Shown: one piece after another, positions 28,237 to 38,897 of the stretch
Numbering within the stretch: the stretch's first letter is position 1
Layout: the number at the start of each line of letters is the position of its first letter
Source: Yersinia hibernica
Lineage (GTDB): Bacteria; Pseudomonadota; Gammaproteobacteria; Enterobacterales; Enterobacteriaceae
Length of the DNA: 64,000 nucleotides
Assembly (NCBI RefSeq): GCF_004124235.1
Contig: NZ_CP032487.1
Coordinates: forward strand, 1,054,001 to 1,118,000
Reading direction: 5' to 3'
Position numbers and translations under genes: made by a program
The notes under the pieces: model-generated
What the model was told of the DNA's origin: nothing
What the model saw: the letters and a program-made list of their open reading frames with translations, nothing else
Databases searched by the model: none

Positions 28237-28692
28237 ATGACAACAAAACCCTCTGATACCGTAAGTTGGTTTCAGGTACTGAAGCTGGGTCAACACTATA
28301 TGAAGACCTGGCCCGCTGACAAACGCCTGGCACCAGTGTTTCCAGAGAATCGAGTGGTGACAGCCACCCGTTTTGGTATCCGCTTTATGCCGCCGCTGGC
28401 CATCTTTACCCTGACCTGGCAGATAGCACTGGGTGGGCAGTTAGGGCCGGCAATTGCCACTGCGTTGTTCGCCTGCGGTTTGCCGTTGCAAGGGTTATGG
28501 TGGTTAGGTAAACGTGCTATCACGCCGTTACCGCCCACTTTATTACAGTGGTTCCATGAGGTACGAAACAAACTGGCTGAAGCCGGGCAAGCTATCGCCC
28601 CCATTGAACAAACGCCGACTTACCAATCTTTGGCGGATGTGCTGAAACGTGCCTTCAAGCAGTTGGATAAAACATTTCTTGATGATTTGTAG
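28237..28692 (+). CDS. yfbV: UPF0208 membrane protein YfbV
   Basis: 151 residues. Two hydrophobic helices lie near residues 50-90 ([18 protein letters not shown], and [20 protein letters not shown]). The C-terminal tail ([20 protein letters not shown]) is cytosolic and helical. In E. coli YfbV affects insulation of the Ter macrodomain. It is divergent from ackA as in E. coli. Confidence 0.93.
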   Translation: MTTKPSDTVSWFQVLKLGQHYMKTWPADKRLAPVFPENRVVTATRFGIRFMPPLAIFTLTWQIALGGQLGPAIATALFACGLPLQGLWWLGKRAITPLPPTLLQWFHEVRNKLAEAGQAIAPIEQTPTYQSLADVLKRAFKQLDKTFLDDL

Positions 28693-28885
28693 TGCCTGTG
28701 ACGAGTTACCACTTGTATGGTGCCTAGCGTGGCGATTGCCGGGCAATAGATACCGGGGCTTTATTGGCCGTCGGGGCTTTTTGTGCATCTGAAACACAGC
28801 AGTGCAAAATCCCCTGTCAAATCAAAGTATGACCCGACTCTGTGTGCGATGATTTCCTCATTATTTATGTCTTAGGAGTTTAGTG

Positions 28886-29380
28886 ATGGATATGACAAAC
28901 GCCCAACGGCTGATTCTGTCGAATCAGTACAAAATGATGACCATGCTGGATCCAGAGAACGCCGAGCGTTATCGCCGGCAGCAAACGATTGTCGAACGCG
29001 GCTTTGGTTTGCAGATGCGTGAGCTGGACCGTGATTTTGGTGAAATGAGCGAAGATACTTGCCGTACTATCATTAATATCATGGAGATGCACCACGCGCT
29101 GCAAGTCTCTTGGGGGAACTTAAAAGACCAGCAAGATTTGGATGAGCGCCGTATTGCGTTCCTCGGTTTTGATGCGGCCACTGAATCCCGTTACCTGAGT
29201 TATGTGCGCTTTATGGTCAATACCGAGGGCCGCTATACTCATTTTGATTCAGGAACCCACGGTTTTAATTCCCAAACCCCAATGTGGGATAAATACCAAC
29301 GTATGCTGGCTATCTGGCAATCATGCCCACGCCAGTATCATTTAAGTGCTGTTGAGATCTCGCAAATTATCAATGCCTGA
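28886..29380 (+). CDS. yfbU: UPF0304 protein YfbU
   Basis: 164 residues from the ATG at 28886 ([20 protein letters not shown]), with TAGGAG upstream; a GTG one codon earlier is possible. A soluble, helical protein with no membrane segment; the [19 protein letters not shown] stretch is conserved. Function is not firmly known. Gene order yfbV-yfbU-yfbT matches E. coli. Confidence 0.94.
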   Translation: MDMTNAQRLILSNQYKMMTMLDPENAERYRRQQTIVERGFGLQMRELDRDFGEMSEDTCRTIINIMEMHHALQVSWGNLKDQQDLDERRIAFLGFDAATESRYLSYVRFMVNTEGRYTHFDSGTHGFNSQTPMWDKYQRMLAIWQSCPRQYHLSAVEISQIINA

Positions 29381-29441
29381 AGTTATTCATCACTGTAGCG
29401 CATAATGACTGCGACATAGTTTTACTGACGAGGATGTGCTT

Positions 29442-30098
29442 GTGGAGTGTAAAGGTTTTCTTTTTGATTTGGATGGGACTTTGGTTGATTCATTACCGGC
29501 GGTGGAAAGAGCCTGGATTGGCTGGGCGCAGGGTCGCGGCATAGATCCCGCCGAAGTGTTGGAATTTATCCATGGCAAACAAGCAATTACCTCTCTTCGC
29601 CACTTTATGCCAGGAGCAAGTGATGCTGAACTTCAAGCAGAATTTCTGGCATTAGAGCACATTGAAGCCAATGACACTGATGGCGTGACAGCATTGCCGG
29701 GAGCGGTATCATTGCTGGAGCGGCTTAACAAACTGTCTATTCCGTGGGCGATTGTAACTTCAGGGTCAGTACCGGTGGCCTTTGCTCGTCGTGCTGCCGG
29801 TGATTTGCCAGAACCTAAAGTGTTCGTGACTGCCGAGCAGGTGAAACATGGCAAACCAATGCCGGATGCTTACTTGCTCGGTGCTGAACGTTTGGGGCTG
29901 ACTCCGGCAGATTGCATCGTGGTGGAAGATGCCCCCGCGGGCATTTTGTCAGGGCTGGCGGCGGGCTGCCAAGTGATTGCGGTCAATGCGCCAGCTGATA
30001 CCCCCAAGCTGGATCAAGTCGATTTAGTCCTCAGTTCACTTGAGCAGCTTGCAGTTGAAAAGACAGCGAATGGTGCGCGGGTGCGCTTTATCGACTAA
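29442..30098 (+). CDS. yfbT: HAD-family sugar phosphatase YfbT
   Basis: 218 residues. HAD motifs are in order: FDLDGTLVDSL (nucleophile Asp), VTSGS (motif II), KHGKPMPDAYLLGA (Lys) and VVEDAPAGI (acidic pair). E. coli YfbT hydrolyses sugar and polyol phosphates in vitro. No ATG is available at the right place. I chose GTG at 29442 because AGGA lies seven bases upstream, and it yields MECKGFLFDLDG. GTG at 29436 is the alternative. Confidence 0.93.
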   Translation: MECKGFLFDLDGTLVDSLPAVERAWIGWAQGRGIDPAEVLEFIHGKQAITSLRHFMPGASDAELQAEFLALEHIEANDTDGVTALPGAVSLLERLNKLSIPWAIVTSGSVPVAFARRAAGDLPEPKVFVTAEQVKHGKPMPDAYLLGAERLGLTPADCIVVEDAPAGILSGLAAGCQVIAVNAPADTPKLDQVDLVLSSLEQLAVEKTANGARVRFID

Positions 30099-30124
30099 TC
30101 CTGTTGGCTGAGCATGTTATCGAG

Positions 30125-30144
30125 AGCGCCTAATGGCGCTTTTT
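30125..30144. terminator. Terminator between convergent yfbT and DUF4239 gene
   Basis: AGCGCC-TAAT-GGCGCT forms a perfect 6-bp stem followed by TTTT on the plus strand. Confidence 0.7.
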
Positions 30145-30150
30145 GGCTTT

Positions 30151-30945
30151 TTAGGGCAAAGAAGACAGTGATGGTGTGGGGAGGGGAGGCAGAGTGTCTG
30201 CTAGGCTATGAAGGTTTTGCGGTTTTACCCGAATAATCCCTCCGCGCGGGCTATCAATATCGGAGATGAGCATAAAAGAGAATGAAATCACTAGCGGCAA
30301 TATTAAGGTCATAATCTTGCCACTTTTGCCTTGCTTAGAGCCATAGCCAACCAAGGTACAACTGCAAACCGCGATAATCAGCATCAGTAACCAGGCGGCA
30401 TTCGGGATCCGATTCCACCATGCTGCTTGAGTGTAACCTGCGGAATTCAAAACATCATTCATCCCAGATACCACCAACGCCATAACCGGATCAGGATGTT
30501 GACTGACAGGCGCTAGCAATTCGCCCCACAATGCATTCTCCAGCTGATTGGTTTTATTATTTATCTGTGCCAGATGGGCTTCATTACGGGTGGTATAAAA
30601 AAGTATCCGTTGATCAAAATATTGCACCAATAATGCTTTGGTTACCGTTCTGGCTCTCTCAGGCAAGTAATCAACGCGCAGATATTCAGTTCCAATAGCA
30701 TTGGCCTCTGCCTCTTCATAGTTTTTCCGCAAGTCATAGCGGCTGATGGCCATCGAAAAACTAAAACCAATAATCAGGCCGAGTAAGGTGAGTGTAGCCC
30801 CTTGAATAACGGTAAAATTCTCACGAATATTATCATCCAGATCCCGCCCTCGTCGGAAAAAAGCCTGGCCGACGTAAGCCGCCCCAGACAGCAGAGCAAA
30901 TGACAATAGAGAAAGTACAATCGGATAATCAGTGATATTGCCCAT
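30151..30945 (-). CDS. DUF4239 (bestrophin-like) membrane protein
   Basis: 264 residues. Hydrophobic helices lie near 9-28 and 47-66 (FTVIQGATLTLLGLIIGFSF), followed by a soluble middle region of about 110 residues. A second helix pair is near 183-232 (WLLMLIIAVCSCTLVGYG, and LILPLVISFSFMLISDIDSP). The IDSPRGG motif after the last helix is typical of the family. A Pro/Ser-rich tail ends the protein. Function is unknown. It lies convergent with yfbT and is not part of the E. coli gene order as I recall it. Confidence 0.82.
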   Translation of the reverse strand: MGNITDYPIVLSLLSFALLSGAAYVGQAFFRRGRDLDDNIRENFTVIQGATLTLLGLIIGFSFSMAISRYDLRKNYEEAEANAIGTEYLRVDYLPERARTVTKALLVQYFDQRILFYTTRNEAHLAQINNKTNQLENALWGELLAPVSQHPDPVMALVVSGMNDVLNSAGYTQAAWWNRIPNAAWLLMLIIAVCSCTLVGYGSKQGKSGKIMTLILPLVISFSFMLISDIDSPRGGIIRVKPQNLHSLADTLPPLPTPSLSSLP

Positions 30946-31244
30946 TCAGTACTCCAGCCCAGGTAGCACCCACGACGGCCTGCGATTCAGTATTATTAGT
31001 ATAGTCAGGCGGTTAAATCCTATTGAATATCAGAATATTTCATGCAGATTCTTTTAGGTGGCAAATACTTTATCGCTAACTTGGCGAACTATTTTTCAAA
31101 AAAAATACAAAATTAATGCTGTTGTGGGATGGTAACCGCATAAATTTACAGTCATTATTGATCTCAAACAGCGGTGTCGCGTTAATTTGATGTTTTACTA
31201 CCAGAGCCGGATATTCTCTTTCACCTTTTGCCAATGAGGCCATT

Positions 31245-33080
31245 TTGAACAGCGAACTATTGTGGGTGTTGACGCTACTTCTGATAGCTATTGTGCTGTT
31301 TACCACCAATAAACTGCGAATGGATGTCGTGGCACTATTGGTGATTATTGCCTTTGTAATGAGCGGCACATTGTCATTAGGGGAGGCGACCAGCGGATTC
31401 AGTGACCCTAATGTGATATTGATCGCGGCACTGTTTGTGATTGGTGAAGGGTTAGTCAGAACCGGCGTGGCCTATCAGGTCGGTGACTGGCTGGTTAAAG
31501 TGGCCGGCCACAGTGAAACCAAAATGCTGGCGCTGCTGATGGTGACCGTGGCGGGGCTGGGGGCTTTTATGAGCTCGACCGGCGTGGTGGCGATTTTTAT
31601 CCCGGTGGTTTTAAGTGTCGCCAGCCGCATGAAGATTTCCCCGGGGCGATTAATGATGCCGCTGAGTTTTGCCGGGCTTATCAGTGGCATGATGACACTG
31701 GTTGCGACGCCGCCAAACATGGTGGTGAACAGTGAGTTGCTGCGCGAAGGTATTAAAGGTTTCGGCTTCTTTGGGGTTACGCCGATTGGCCTTATCATTT
31801 TGCTGATGGGGGTCGGCTACATGCTAGTTGCCCGCCATTGGTTAGGAGGGAAACAGGAAAGTACGGAAAAAGAGCAGCAATGGAAGCGCCGCACCTTCCG
31901 TGATCTCATCCGTGATTATAAACTTACGGGCCGCGCCCGCCGTTTGGCGATTCGCCACGATTCCCCTTTGATTGGCCGCTCTCTTGATGAGTTGCACCTG
32001 CGCGCCCGCTATGGTGCCAATGTGGTTGGGATTGAACGCTGGAAACGTTTTCGCCGAGTGATGGTGAGTGCGACCGGGTCTTCTGAACTACGCGAAAATG
32101 ATGTTTTGCTGATTGATATGTCCGATTGCGACATCGATTTGCGCCAGTTTTGCGCCGAGCAGATGTTAGAGCCGATGGTGCTGCGCGGTGAATATTTCTC
32201 TGAACAAGCGCGTAATGTTGGCATGGCTGAAGTTTCTCTTATTCCTGACTCCGCCCTGATCGGTAAAAGTTTGCGTGAAGTGACTTTCCGTAGCCGCTAT
32301 GGCTTGAATGTGGTGGGTATCCGCCGCAATGGTAAGGTACTGGAAGGTAAATTGGTCGATGACAATTTACAGTTTGGCGATATTTTATTGGTGATCGGTG
32401 ACTGGAAATTGATCCGCCAGTTGCAGCAAAAAACACGTGATTTTATCGTCCTAAACCTGCCTGCTGAAGTTGATGAAGTGGCGCCCGCTATCTCACAAGC
32501 GCCTCACGCCCTGTTCTGCCTAGCGCTGATGGTGGCGATGATGTTAACTGACGAAGTGCCAAATGTGATTGCGGCGCTGGTGGCCTGCTTATTGATGGGG
32601 CAGTTCCGATGTATTGATATGGAAAGTGCCTATCGCTCAATTCATTGGCCGAGCTTGATTCTGATTATCGGGATGATGCCTTTTGCACAAGCACTGCAAA
32701 AAACCGGTGGGGTTGATTTGATTGTGCGCGGGCTGATGGACGTGGCGGGAGACATGGGGCCAAGGGTGATGTTATTGTGCTTATTTGTGCTGTGCGCCGC
32801 CATCGGGCTGTTTATCTCAAATACGGCAACGGCGGTGTTGATGGCACCGATTGCGATTGCCGCCGCTCGCGAGATGTCGCTCTCTCCATATCCATTTGCG
32901 ATGATTATTGGTATTGCCGCCTCTGCGGCCTTTATGACACCGGTTTCATCCCCGGTGAATACACTAGTATTAGGCCCCGGCGGTTATAAGTTCGGTGATT
33001 TTATCCGAATAGGGGTGCCGTTCACGGTATTGGTGATGATAGTGAGTGTGATGGTGGTGCCGCTGTTGTTCCCATTCTGA
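31245..33080 (+). CDS. yfbS: SLC13/ArsB-type transporter with two RCK_C domains, YfbS
   Basis: 611 residues. The N-terminal membrane half (about 1-190) and C-terminal half (about 410-611) hold ion-transporter helices, with conserved [15 protein letters not shown] and [18 protein letters not shown]. Between them are two TrkA-C (RCK_C) ligand-binding domains (about 210-295 and 300-390; motifs [20 protein letters not shown] and [20 protein letters not shown]). The start is TTG at 31245 ([16 protein letters not shown]), which fits the family N-terminus and has TGAGG upstream. The substrate is not established. Confidence 0.92.
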   Translation: MNSELLWVLTLLLIAIVLFTTNKLRMDVVALLVIIAFVMSGTLSLGEATSGFSDPNVILIAALFVIGEGLVRTGVAYQVGDWLVKVAGHSETKMLALLMVTVAGLGAFMSSTGVVAIFIPVVLSVASRMKISPGRLMMPLSFAGLISGMMTLVATPPNMVVNSELLREGIKGFGFFGVTPIGLIILLMGVGYMLVARHWLGGKQESTEKEQQWKRRTFRDLIRDYKLTGRARRLAIRHDSPLIGRSLDELHLRARYGANVVGIERWKRFRRVMVSATGSSELRENDVLLIDMSDCDIDLRQFCAEQMLEPMVLRGEYFSEQARNVGMAEVSLIPDSALIGKSLREVTFRSRYGLNVVGIRRNGKVLEGKLVDDNLQFGDILLVIGDWKLIRQLQQKTRDFIVLNLPAEVDEVAPAISQAPHALFCLALMVAMMLTDEVPNVIAALVACLLMGQFRCIDMESAYRSIHWPSLILIIGMMPFAQALQKTGGVDLIVRGLMDVAGDMGPRVMLLCLFVLCAAIGLFISNTATAVLMAPIAIAAAREMSLSPYPFAMIIGIAASAAFMTPVSSPVNTLVLGPGGYKFGDFIRIGVPFTVLVMIVSVMVVPLLFPF

Positions 33081-33343
33081 TAATTTTTTGCTCTGGCGTA
33101 ACACCATGGCCAGTAACTTATATTCATCAGAGTTGCTGGCTGGGAATAATTCACAAGCGCTTTATATCTGTTGGGTGAAAATTGTTTATTGACCCCGCCA
33201 TATTAATTATTTTTCATCAAATATCCTTCGTTTCCATTAATTCGTTGTGATGGTTTAAACAGTGTATGAAATTATGCCCATATTCAATTGAAACCAATTG
33301 AATTTTTCTTACGTATTTAAATAACTCAACGAGAAGGGGTGTT

Positions 33344-33583
33344 ATGAAAACTCCATTATTTTCAACGTATTGCATCGCGGTATTGAGCTTTATGCAAGTG
33401 GAGTATGTACATGCGATAACAGCTACAGAGTTTCTTGTCCAAAATAAAAAGATTGCTTGTCAGAATTACTGGTCCAATAAACATTGGAGTGTGAAAAGTA
33501 ATCTCGCCGCCTACAGCAGTATTATGGATCCAGTCACAGCTCTGAAACTGCATCACATTCAACAGAATTATAAGGCTTGTTAG
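33344..33583 (+). CDS. Small predicted secreted protein, unrecognised
   Basis: 79 residues. A likely signal peptide (KTPLFSTYCIAVLSFMQVEYVHA) would be cut after Ala24, leaving about 55 residues with two Cys (39 and the terminal 79) that could pair in the periplasm. GAGAAGGGG lies just before the ATG, a strong ribosome binding site. It is flanked by AT-rich DNA between yfbS and yfbR. I recognise no family. Confidence 0.6.
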   Translation: MKTPLFSTYCIAVLSFMQVEYVHAITATEFLVQNKKIACQNYWSNKHWSVKSNLAAYSSIMDPVTALKLHHIQQNYKAC

Positions 33584-33730
33584 TACCTCATGTTATAGGT
33601 CATATTTCAAACTCTAGTCATTTAGAGTATATAACTTACTGATAATATTTATTTTTGGGACTGTACTGAATGGGCCGTCATGGTGTAAGCCGTTAGAGCA
33701 CCGACTGGTACAGTCGCCCCGCGATAAACC

Positions 33731-34324
33731 TCAGTCCAGTGAATCAAGACTGATTTCGTCCAGCGACAGACTGAAGCTTGGCACAAACACTTCAATGAAG
33801 TAATCCATTTCCGGGCTTTGGCGTATGGCGAGGGTTTTCTCCAGCCGCGCTTTGGCTTGAATGAACTCATTATTGCCTGCGGATAATTCTTCCAAACATT
33901 TTAGATAAGCACACAAGGCATCTGCTTGTTTAACCAGTGCTTTTTCTTCTTCACTGAAATAATGCTCATCTAATAGACAACGAAAATCATGTTGCAATTC
34001 TTTTGGCAGCATTTCGATCAGTTTCTGTTGAGCAACTTTTTCTATCTTTTTGTATTCATGAGCAATTTGCGGATTGTAATATTTGATAGGGGTGGGTAAA
34101 TCCCCAGTTATGACTTCACTGGCATCGTGATACATCGCCAGCAGCGCAATACGGTCGGCATTAAGATTGCCATTAAATTTCCGGTTTTTGATGATTGCCA
34201 ATGCATGAGCGACAAATGCCACCTGCAAACTGTGCTCAGAAACATTCTCGGTGCGGACATTGCGCATTAGCGGCCAGCGGTTGATGAGTTTCAAGCGGGA
34301 TAGGTGGGCGAAGAAGTGACTCAT
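33731..34324 (-). CDS. yfbR: 5'-deoxynucleotidase YfbR
   Basis: 197 residues. An HD-domain phosphohydrolase that removes phosphate from dNMPs in thymidylate supply. Metal ligands are visible in [13 protein letters not shown] near residue 30 and [20 protein letters not shown] near residue 67. The N-terminus [20 protein letters not shown] matches the family. It is downstream of alaA on the same strand, as in E. coli. Confidence 0.96.
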   Translation of the reverse strand: MSHFFAHLSRLKLINRWPLMRNVRTENVSEHSLQVAFVAHALAIIKNRKFNGNLNADRIALLAMYHDASEVITGDLPTPIKYYNPQIAHEYKKIEKVAQQKLIEMLPKELQHDFRCLLDEHYFSEEEKALVKQADALCAYLKCLEELSAGNNEFIQAKARLEKTLAIRQSPEMDYFIEVFVPSFSLSLDEISLDSLD

Positions 34325-34398
34325 AGTTTTCTCTCTTTATCTATTCAAATGCAGGTCTGGGGTAGTTTATCAGAGTCGTTCGATTGCGCTTAAGGTCA

Positions 34399-34535
34399 AA
34401 ACCCTGGTTTCAGGGTTTGCAATTAAAAGCACATTTGAGCAGCCGAAACAATGAGTGAGGGCCACCCACGAAGTGGGCTAGCGCTGCATGTGCAAGCACG
34501 AGGATCCCACCAAGGGTCACGCGCTTGTGACCCCT
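34399..34535. repeat. Three consecutive hairpins between alaA and yfbR
   Basis: Stem 1 is AAACCCTG / CAGGGTTT (34399-34418, 4-base loop). Stem 2 is CCCAC / GTGGG (34465-34477, GAA loop). Stem 3 is GGGTCAC / GTGACCC (34514-34533, 6-base loop). All are perfect. The block looks like a structured interspersed element within the alaA-yfbR transcript; no long T-run follows on the minus strand, so it is not an ordinary terminator. Confidence 0.5.
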
Positions 34536-34597
34536 TTGGCGGTTGAGGTGACGGGGATTAAGTTGCGGTTGATCTCACGACCCACGCCAATAAAAAC

Positions 34598-35812
34598 TTA
34601 CTGGTGGTATGTCTCTAAGAAACGCCCCAACTTCCTAACCGCCATCTCTAATTCATCCACACGCGGCAATGTCACAATCCGCACATGATCCGGATACGGC
34701 CAGTTGAAAGCACTGCCTTGCACCAATAACACTTTTTCCTGCAACAGTAAGTCCAGCACCATCTTCTGGTCATCATGCAGATTAAATTTCTTGGCATCAA
34801 TGCGCGGGAACATATATAACGCGCCCTGAGGTTTCACACAGGAAACACCGGGAATCTGATTGATTAGCTCCCAGGCGCGGTCGCGTTGCTCATATAAACG
34901 GCCACCCGGCTGGATAAACTCGCTGATGCTCTGATAGCCACCCAATGCGGTTTGAATCGCGTGCTGCATTGGCACGTTGGCGCACAAGCGCATGGATGCC
35001 AGCATTTCCAAACCTTCAATATATCCTTTGGCATGCTTCTTCGGCCCATTCAGTACCATCCAGCCCTGGCGGAAACCGGCCACGCGGTAGGTCTTGGATA
35101 GTCCATTGAATGTCACGGTCAGCAAATCAGGGGCCAGAGCAGCAATAGAATAATGCTGGGCTTCGTCATATAAAATCTTATCGTAGATTTCATCAGCGAA
35201 AATAATCAGGTCATTCTGACGGGCGATTTCGACAATCTCCAGCAGCAGCTCTTTGCTGTATACTGCGCCAGTCGGGTTATTTGGGTTGATAATCACTATC
35301 CCGCGAGTCCGTGGGGTGATTTTACTGCGAATATCATCCAAATCAGGGAACCAACCTGATTCTTCATCGCACATATAATGCACGGCTTTACCGCTTGAAA
35401 GCGACACTGCCGCTGTCCATAACGGGTAGTCGGGGGCGGGTACCAGCATTTCATCACCAAGGTTTAGCAATGCTTGCATGGACTGCACGATAAGCTCAGA
35501 AACACCGTTGCCAATGTAGATATCCTCTACCGTCAGCTCGCGCATCTCACGGGCCTGATAGTGCTGCATAATGGCTTTGCGCGCCGAAAATAGGCCTTTG
35601 GAGTCGCAATAGCCCTGGGCCGTCGGCAAATTACGGATCACATCCACCAGAATTTCATCCGGTGCATCAAAACCAAATGGGGCAGGGTTGCCAATATTCA
35701 GTTTCAGAACCTTGTTACCTTCTTCTTCAAGACGCTTAGCTTCTTTTAGCACTGGGCCACGAATGTCGTAACAAACGTTGTCCAGTTTGCTGGATTTCTC
35801 AATGGGGGACAT
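34598..35812 (-). CDS. alaA: Glutamate-pyruvate (alanine) aminotransferase
   Basis: AlaA (YfbQ) is a main alanine-forming transaminase. The 404-residue protein is a class I/II aminotransferase. NNPTGAVYSKELL and FADEIYDKILYD precede the PLP lysine in FNGLSKTYRVAGFRQGWM near residue 240, and RIVTLPRVDELEMA lies near the C-terminus. It starts at MSPIEKSSKLDNVCYDIRGP. It is divergent from lrhA across a long AT-rich gap. Confidence 0.96.
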   Translation of the reverse strand: MSPIEKSSKLDNVCYDIRGPVLKEAKRLEEEGNKVLKLNIGNPAPFGFDAPDEILVDVIRNLPTAQGYCDSKGLFSARKAIMQHYQAREMRELTVEDIYIGNGVSELIVQSMQALLNLGDEMLVPAPDYPLWTAAVSLSSGKAVHYMCDEESGWFPDLDDIRSKITPRTRGIVIINPNNPTGAVYSKELLLEIVEIARQNDLIIFADEIYDKILYDEAQHYSIAALAPDLLTVTFNGLSKTYRVAGFRQGWMVLNGPKKHAKGYIEGLEMLASMRLCANVPMQHAIQTALGGYQSISEFIQPGGRLYEQRDRAWELINQIPGVSCVKPQGALYMFPRIDAKKFNLHDDQKMVLDLLLQEKVLLVQGSAFNWPYPDHVRIVTLPRVDELEMAVRKLGRFLETYHQ

Positions 35813-36674
35813 AAAAAATTGAGCCTTTTACTGGTAAAAGCGTGTCCTCAGTGTGGAACACTGCAAGGTCTCCAATGTACTCCGACGCCGCAGATTTTTG
35901 AAGTTCTATGCACATCTTTAGTGCAAATGACTGCTAAGTGAAAAGTGTGGGTGACATTGCCGATGTTTTTGCTGTCAAACACCACAAGGTGATGGGTGAT
36001 TGATGAGTTTGTCTGAAGTTTTCTGCTGGCAGATTTTGCGATTCACAATCGTTAACAAAAAAAGTGTTTTCGCCAAGATAAGGTTAATTTTTGGTTACAT
36101 GAAGAACTTACGGCAAAACAGTATTCGCTCCCCATTATATGTGGTGCTGCTGCTATAAGAATCTCAATTCAACAGTTTATATCATCATACATATTTTAAA
36201 ACACAAAAAAATGCTTAATTGTAAATAGGAAAACTATTAAGAATGATTAATGTTATCTCCACGAAATTTCATTGGTTATCAAATCTTAATAGTTGAATTT
36301 GCTCAATTCAATAAAAAAAACACACAAAGATACATTGATGTTTTTTAATATTTATTGGTGGGTTAGCTCTAATGACTTAATTAAAATAGGGCTGAATTGT
36401 CATATAAACTTCACAAAAAATCAGGTTTTTTAAAGCAAAAAATCTTCATTTATCGAAGATTTAGCTGTTTTTTAAGACCTTTCTTATAAACGAATACAAA
36501 ATCCAGCCAATAGTTTTTTAAAAAGAGATAGCGGTAACGAAATATAAGTAAATTTTTTGCCCTACTCGAATGAGTGGGGTACTGTCATACTTAGCGTTGT
36601 CCCTTATTGATGGCGCTAATACATAAACACCAGGGTAGTTTGTAATTAGAATTCAAAAAAGTGAAGAATACACT
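35813..36674. other. Long AT-rich gap between alaA and lrhA
   Basis: About 860 bases with no supported ORF and many A and T runs, especially 36160-36560. It should hold the alaA promoter and the lrhA promoter plus a long lrhA leader, as in E. coli. A terminator-like hairpin is listed separately. The AT content suggests H-NS-type binding, which is inference. Confidence 0.6.
36440..36473 (+). terminator. Terminator-like hairpin in the lrhA upstream region
   Basis: AAATCTTC (36440-36447) and GAAGATTT (36455-36462) form a perfect 8-bp stem with a 7-base loop, followed by AGCTGTTTTTT. It could end an unannotated small transcript or attenuate the lrhA leader. Confidence 0.45.
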
Positions 36675-37607
36675 ATGACAAATGCAAATCGTCCGATAAT
36701 TAATCTCGACCTCGATCTGCTTAGAACCTTTGTAGCTGTTGCTGATTTAAATACTTTTGCCTCTGCTGCGGCAGCGGTTTGTCGAACACAGTCAGCAGTT
36801 AGCCAACAAATGCAACGGTTAGAACAGTTAGTTGGTAAAGAGTTATTTGCTCGTCACGGGCGTAACAAATTATTGACTGAACATGGTCTCCAGTTACTTG
36901 GCTATGCCAGAAAAATTTTGCGTTTCAACGATGAGGCTTGTACGTCACTGATGTATAGCAATGTAGAAGGGTCACTAATTATCGGCGCATCTGATGATAC
37001 TGCCGATACGCTGCTGCCTTTCTTGCTAAGTCGAGTGGCAACACTATATCCTCGGCTTGCCATCGATGTGCGGGTAAAACGTAGCCCATTCATTGCTGAC
37101 ATGTTGAGTCATGGCGAAGTGGATCTGGCAATTACGACTGCCAAGGTCGACACTCATCCTCATGTGATTTTAAGAACATCACCGACACTTTGGTATTGTG
37201 CCGCCGATTATCAGTTTCAGCCCGGCGAATCAGTACCATTAGTTGTTATGGATGAGCCAAGCCCATTCCGAGATATGGCAATAGAACATCTGACCAGAGC
37301 CGGGATAGCATGGCGCATCGCCTATGTCGCCTCTTCGCTTTCTGCCATTCGAGCGGCAGTGAGAGCAGGGCTGGGGATTACTGCCAGGCCGATAGAGATG
37401 ATGAGCCCTGATTTACGGGTGTTGGGTGAAACTGAAGGGCTACCCCGCCTGCCAGAAACTCATTATTCATTATGCAAAGACAGTGAGTGTGGCAATGAAT
37501 TGGCCTTGGCCATTTTTGATGCTATGCAAACAGGCCATCAACATGGTTTGCAATCCGGCGCGGATTTAATGCTAGATTCTGATTGTTTGGTAGACAATCA
37601 AAGTTAA
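36675..37607 (+). CDS. lrhA: LysR-family regulator LrhA (HexA/RovM type)
   Basis: 310 residues. The N-terminal winged helix ([37 protein letters not shown]) is followed by a LysR effector domain. It corresponds to LrhA of E. coli, HexA of plant pathogens and RovM of Yersinia, which control motility and virulence genes. It sits divergent from alaA and upstream of nuo, the conserved location. An intrinsic terminator follows. Confidence 0.95.
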   Translation: MTNANRPIINLDLDLLRTFVAVADLNTFASAAAAVCRTQSAVSQQMQRLEQLVGKELFARHGRNKLLTEHGLQLLGYARKILRFNDEACTSLMYSNVEGSLIIGASDDTADTLLPFLLSRVATLYPRLAIDVRVKRSPFIADMLSHGEVDLAITTAKVDTHPHVILRTSPTLWYCAADYQFQPGESVPLVVMDEPSPFRDMAIEHLTRAGIAWRIAYVASSLSAIRAAVRAGLGITARPIEMMSPDLRVLGETEGLPRLPETHYSLCKDSECGNELALAIFDAMQTGHQHGLQSGADLMLDSDCLVDNQS

Positions 37608-37633
37608 GTATTTACTCGCCAAAATCATGATAA

Positions 37634-37658
37634 GCCCCTAATTTAAGGGGCTTTTTTT
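37634..37658 (+). terminator. lrhA terminator
   Basis: GCCCCT-AATTTA-AGGGGC with seven T residues after it. Confidence 0.9.
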
Positions 37659-38282
37659 ATTTCTATTTTGGGTAAAAACCCGTTTTATCTAGTTCATTTA
37701 ATTTAAGGGAAAAAACGCCGTTTTATTTTATTTATAGGTGCTTATCGCGAGTAGATAGTAGACAATAAACCTGATTGATATTGTGGTTAATATAACAATC
37801 CAATATGCGTTATTTATTTTTTATTAAAACGATGTTTCATTATTTATAAATAATAAAGTGCAACTTTTCGTGTTGAATATTTATGAAATAACACTCAAAA
37901 CGTGTTCTGGATCAAAAAAATACCCCTAGCTAGTGAGTGGAAGAACCGGTTATTCCTGAGACAATGGTATAGTGAGTAGGAACTATTCATGTTGGTTTAT
38001 ATGTGTATGTTCTGACTTAACAAATTACTGACTCGATTTAGCTTACAGCTTCGCACCAAATGTTAAGTAAGATCGTGCGTTTGTAAATTAATCTGTAGTT
38101 ACTTTTGTCAAAGTTGACAAAAGGTTACTGAAAGGAGTAAAAAGCCCACAGTAAAACACTGGCTAAACAGTTGTTAAAACAGTGTGTTTTGTGTGGTTTT
38201 TATCCTTCCCTTTGAATCGATGTGGTGCACTAACTGCCAACACAAGAGCAGGATGTCCGACGCCACTTTTGATGAGTAAGCA
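37659..38282 (+). promoter_or_regulatory. nuo promoter and leader region
   Basis: About 620 AT-rich bases between lrhA and nuoA without an ORF. TACCCCT at 37921-37927 matches a NarL heptamer, and NarL controls nuo in E. coli, though one heptamer is weak evidence. ACACTG / CAGTGT arms at about 38155-38186 could form a leader hairpin. No start point can be fixed from the sequence alone. Confidence 0.5.
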
Positions 38283-38741
38283 ATGAGTATGTCAACAACC
38301 ACTGAAGTTATCGCTCATCATTGGGCGTTCGCTGTATTCCTGATCGGCGCAGTCGGGCTGTGCGGTTTGATGCTGCTAGGCGCGTTCTTCCTGGGTGGGA
38401 GAGCTCGGGCCCGCGCCAAAAACGTCCCTTATGAGTCAGGTATTGATTCAGTAGGCTCGGCGCGCATGCGCCTGTCTGCTAAGTTTTATCTGGTCGCCAT
38501 GTTCTTCGTGATTTTCGATGTTGAAGCCCTGTACCTGTATGCGTGGTCAATCTCTATTCGTGAGAGCGGCTGGGTAGGCTTTATCGAAGCAACCATTTTC
38601 ATTTTGGTGCTCTTGGCTGGTTTGGTTTATCTGGTGCGTATTGGCGCTCTGGATTGGACTCCTGCGCGCTCTAATCGTCGTGTGAGTAAACCGAGCATAG
38701 TCAAATACGCCAGCAGTCATCCAGATATACCCAAGAACTAG
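38283..38741 (+). CDS. nuoA: NADH-quinone oxidoreductase subunit A
   Basis: 152 residues with three membrane helices. The motif [20 protein letters not shown] and the acidic [13 protein letters not shown] are complex I subunit A signatures in the membrane arm near the quinone site. It is the first gene of the operon. Confidence 0.98.
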   Translation: MSMSTTTEVIAHHWAFAVFLIGAVGLCGLMLLGAFFLGGRARARAKNVPYESGIDSVGSARMRLSAKFYLVAMFFVIFDVEALYLYAWSISIRESGWVGFIEATIFILVLLAGLVYLVRIGALDWTPARSNRRVSKPSIVKYASSHPDIPKN

Positions 38742-38897
38742 GTGTTGTCAGTCGGCAGCCAGCGGATGAATTCCGATAACTTATCAATAAGTAAGATTGA
38801 CTACAGGTAAGTGACTCGGATTAGGACGCATAGCTAACAACCCTGCGGCTCCAAGTACAAAGGGTATAGTGGTCAATAAATACAGCGAGGCATTAAC

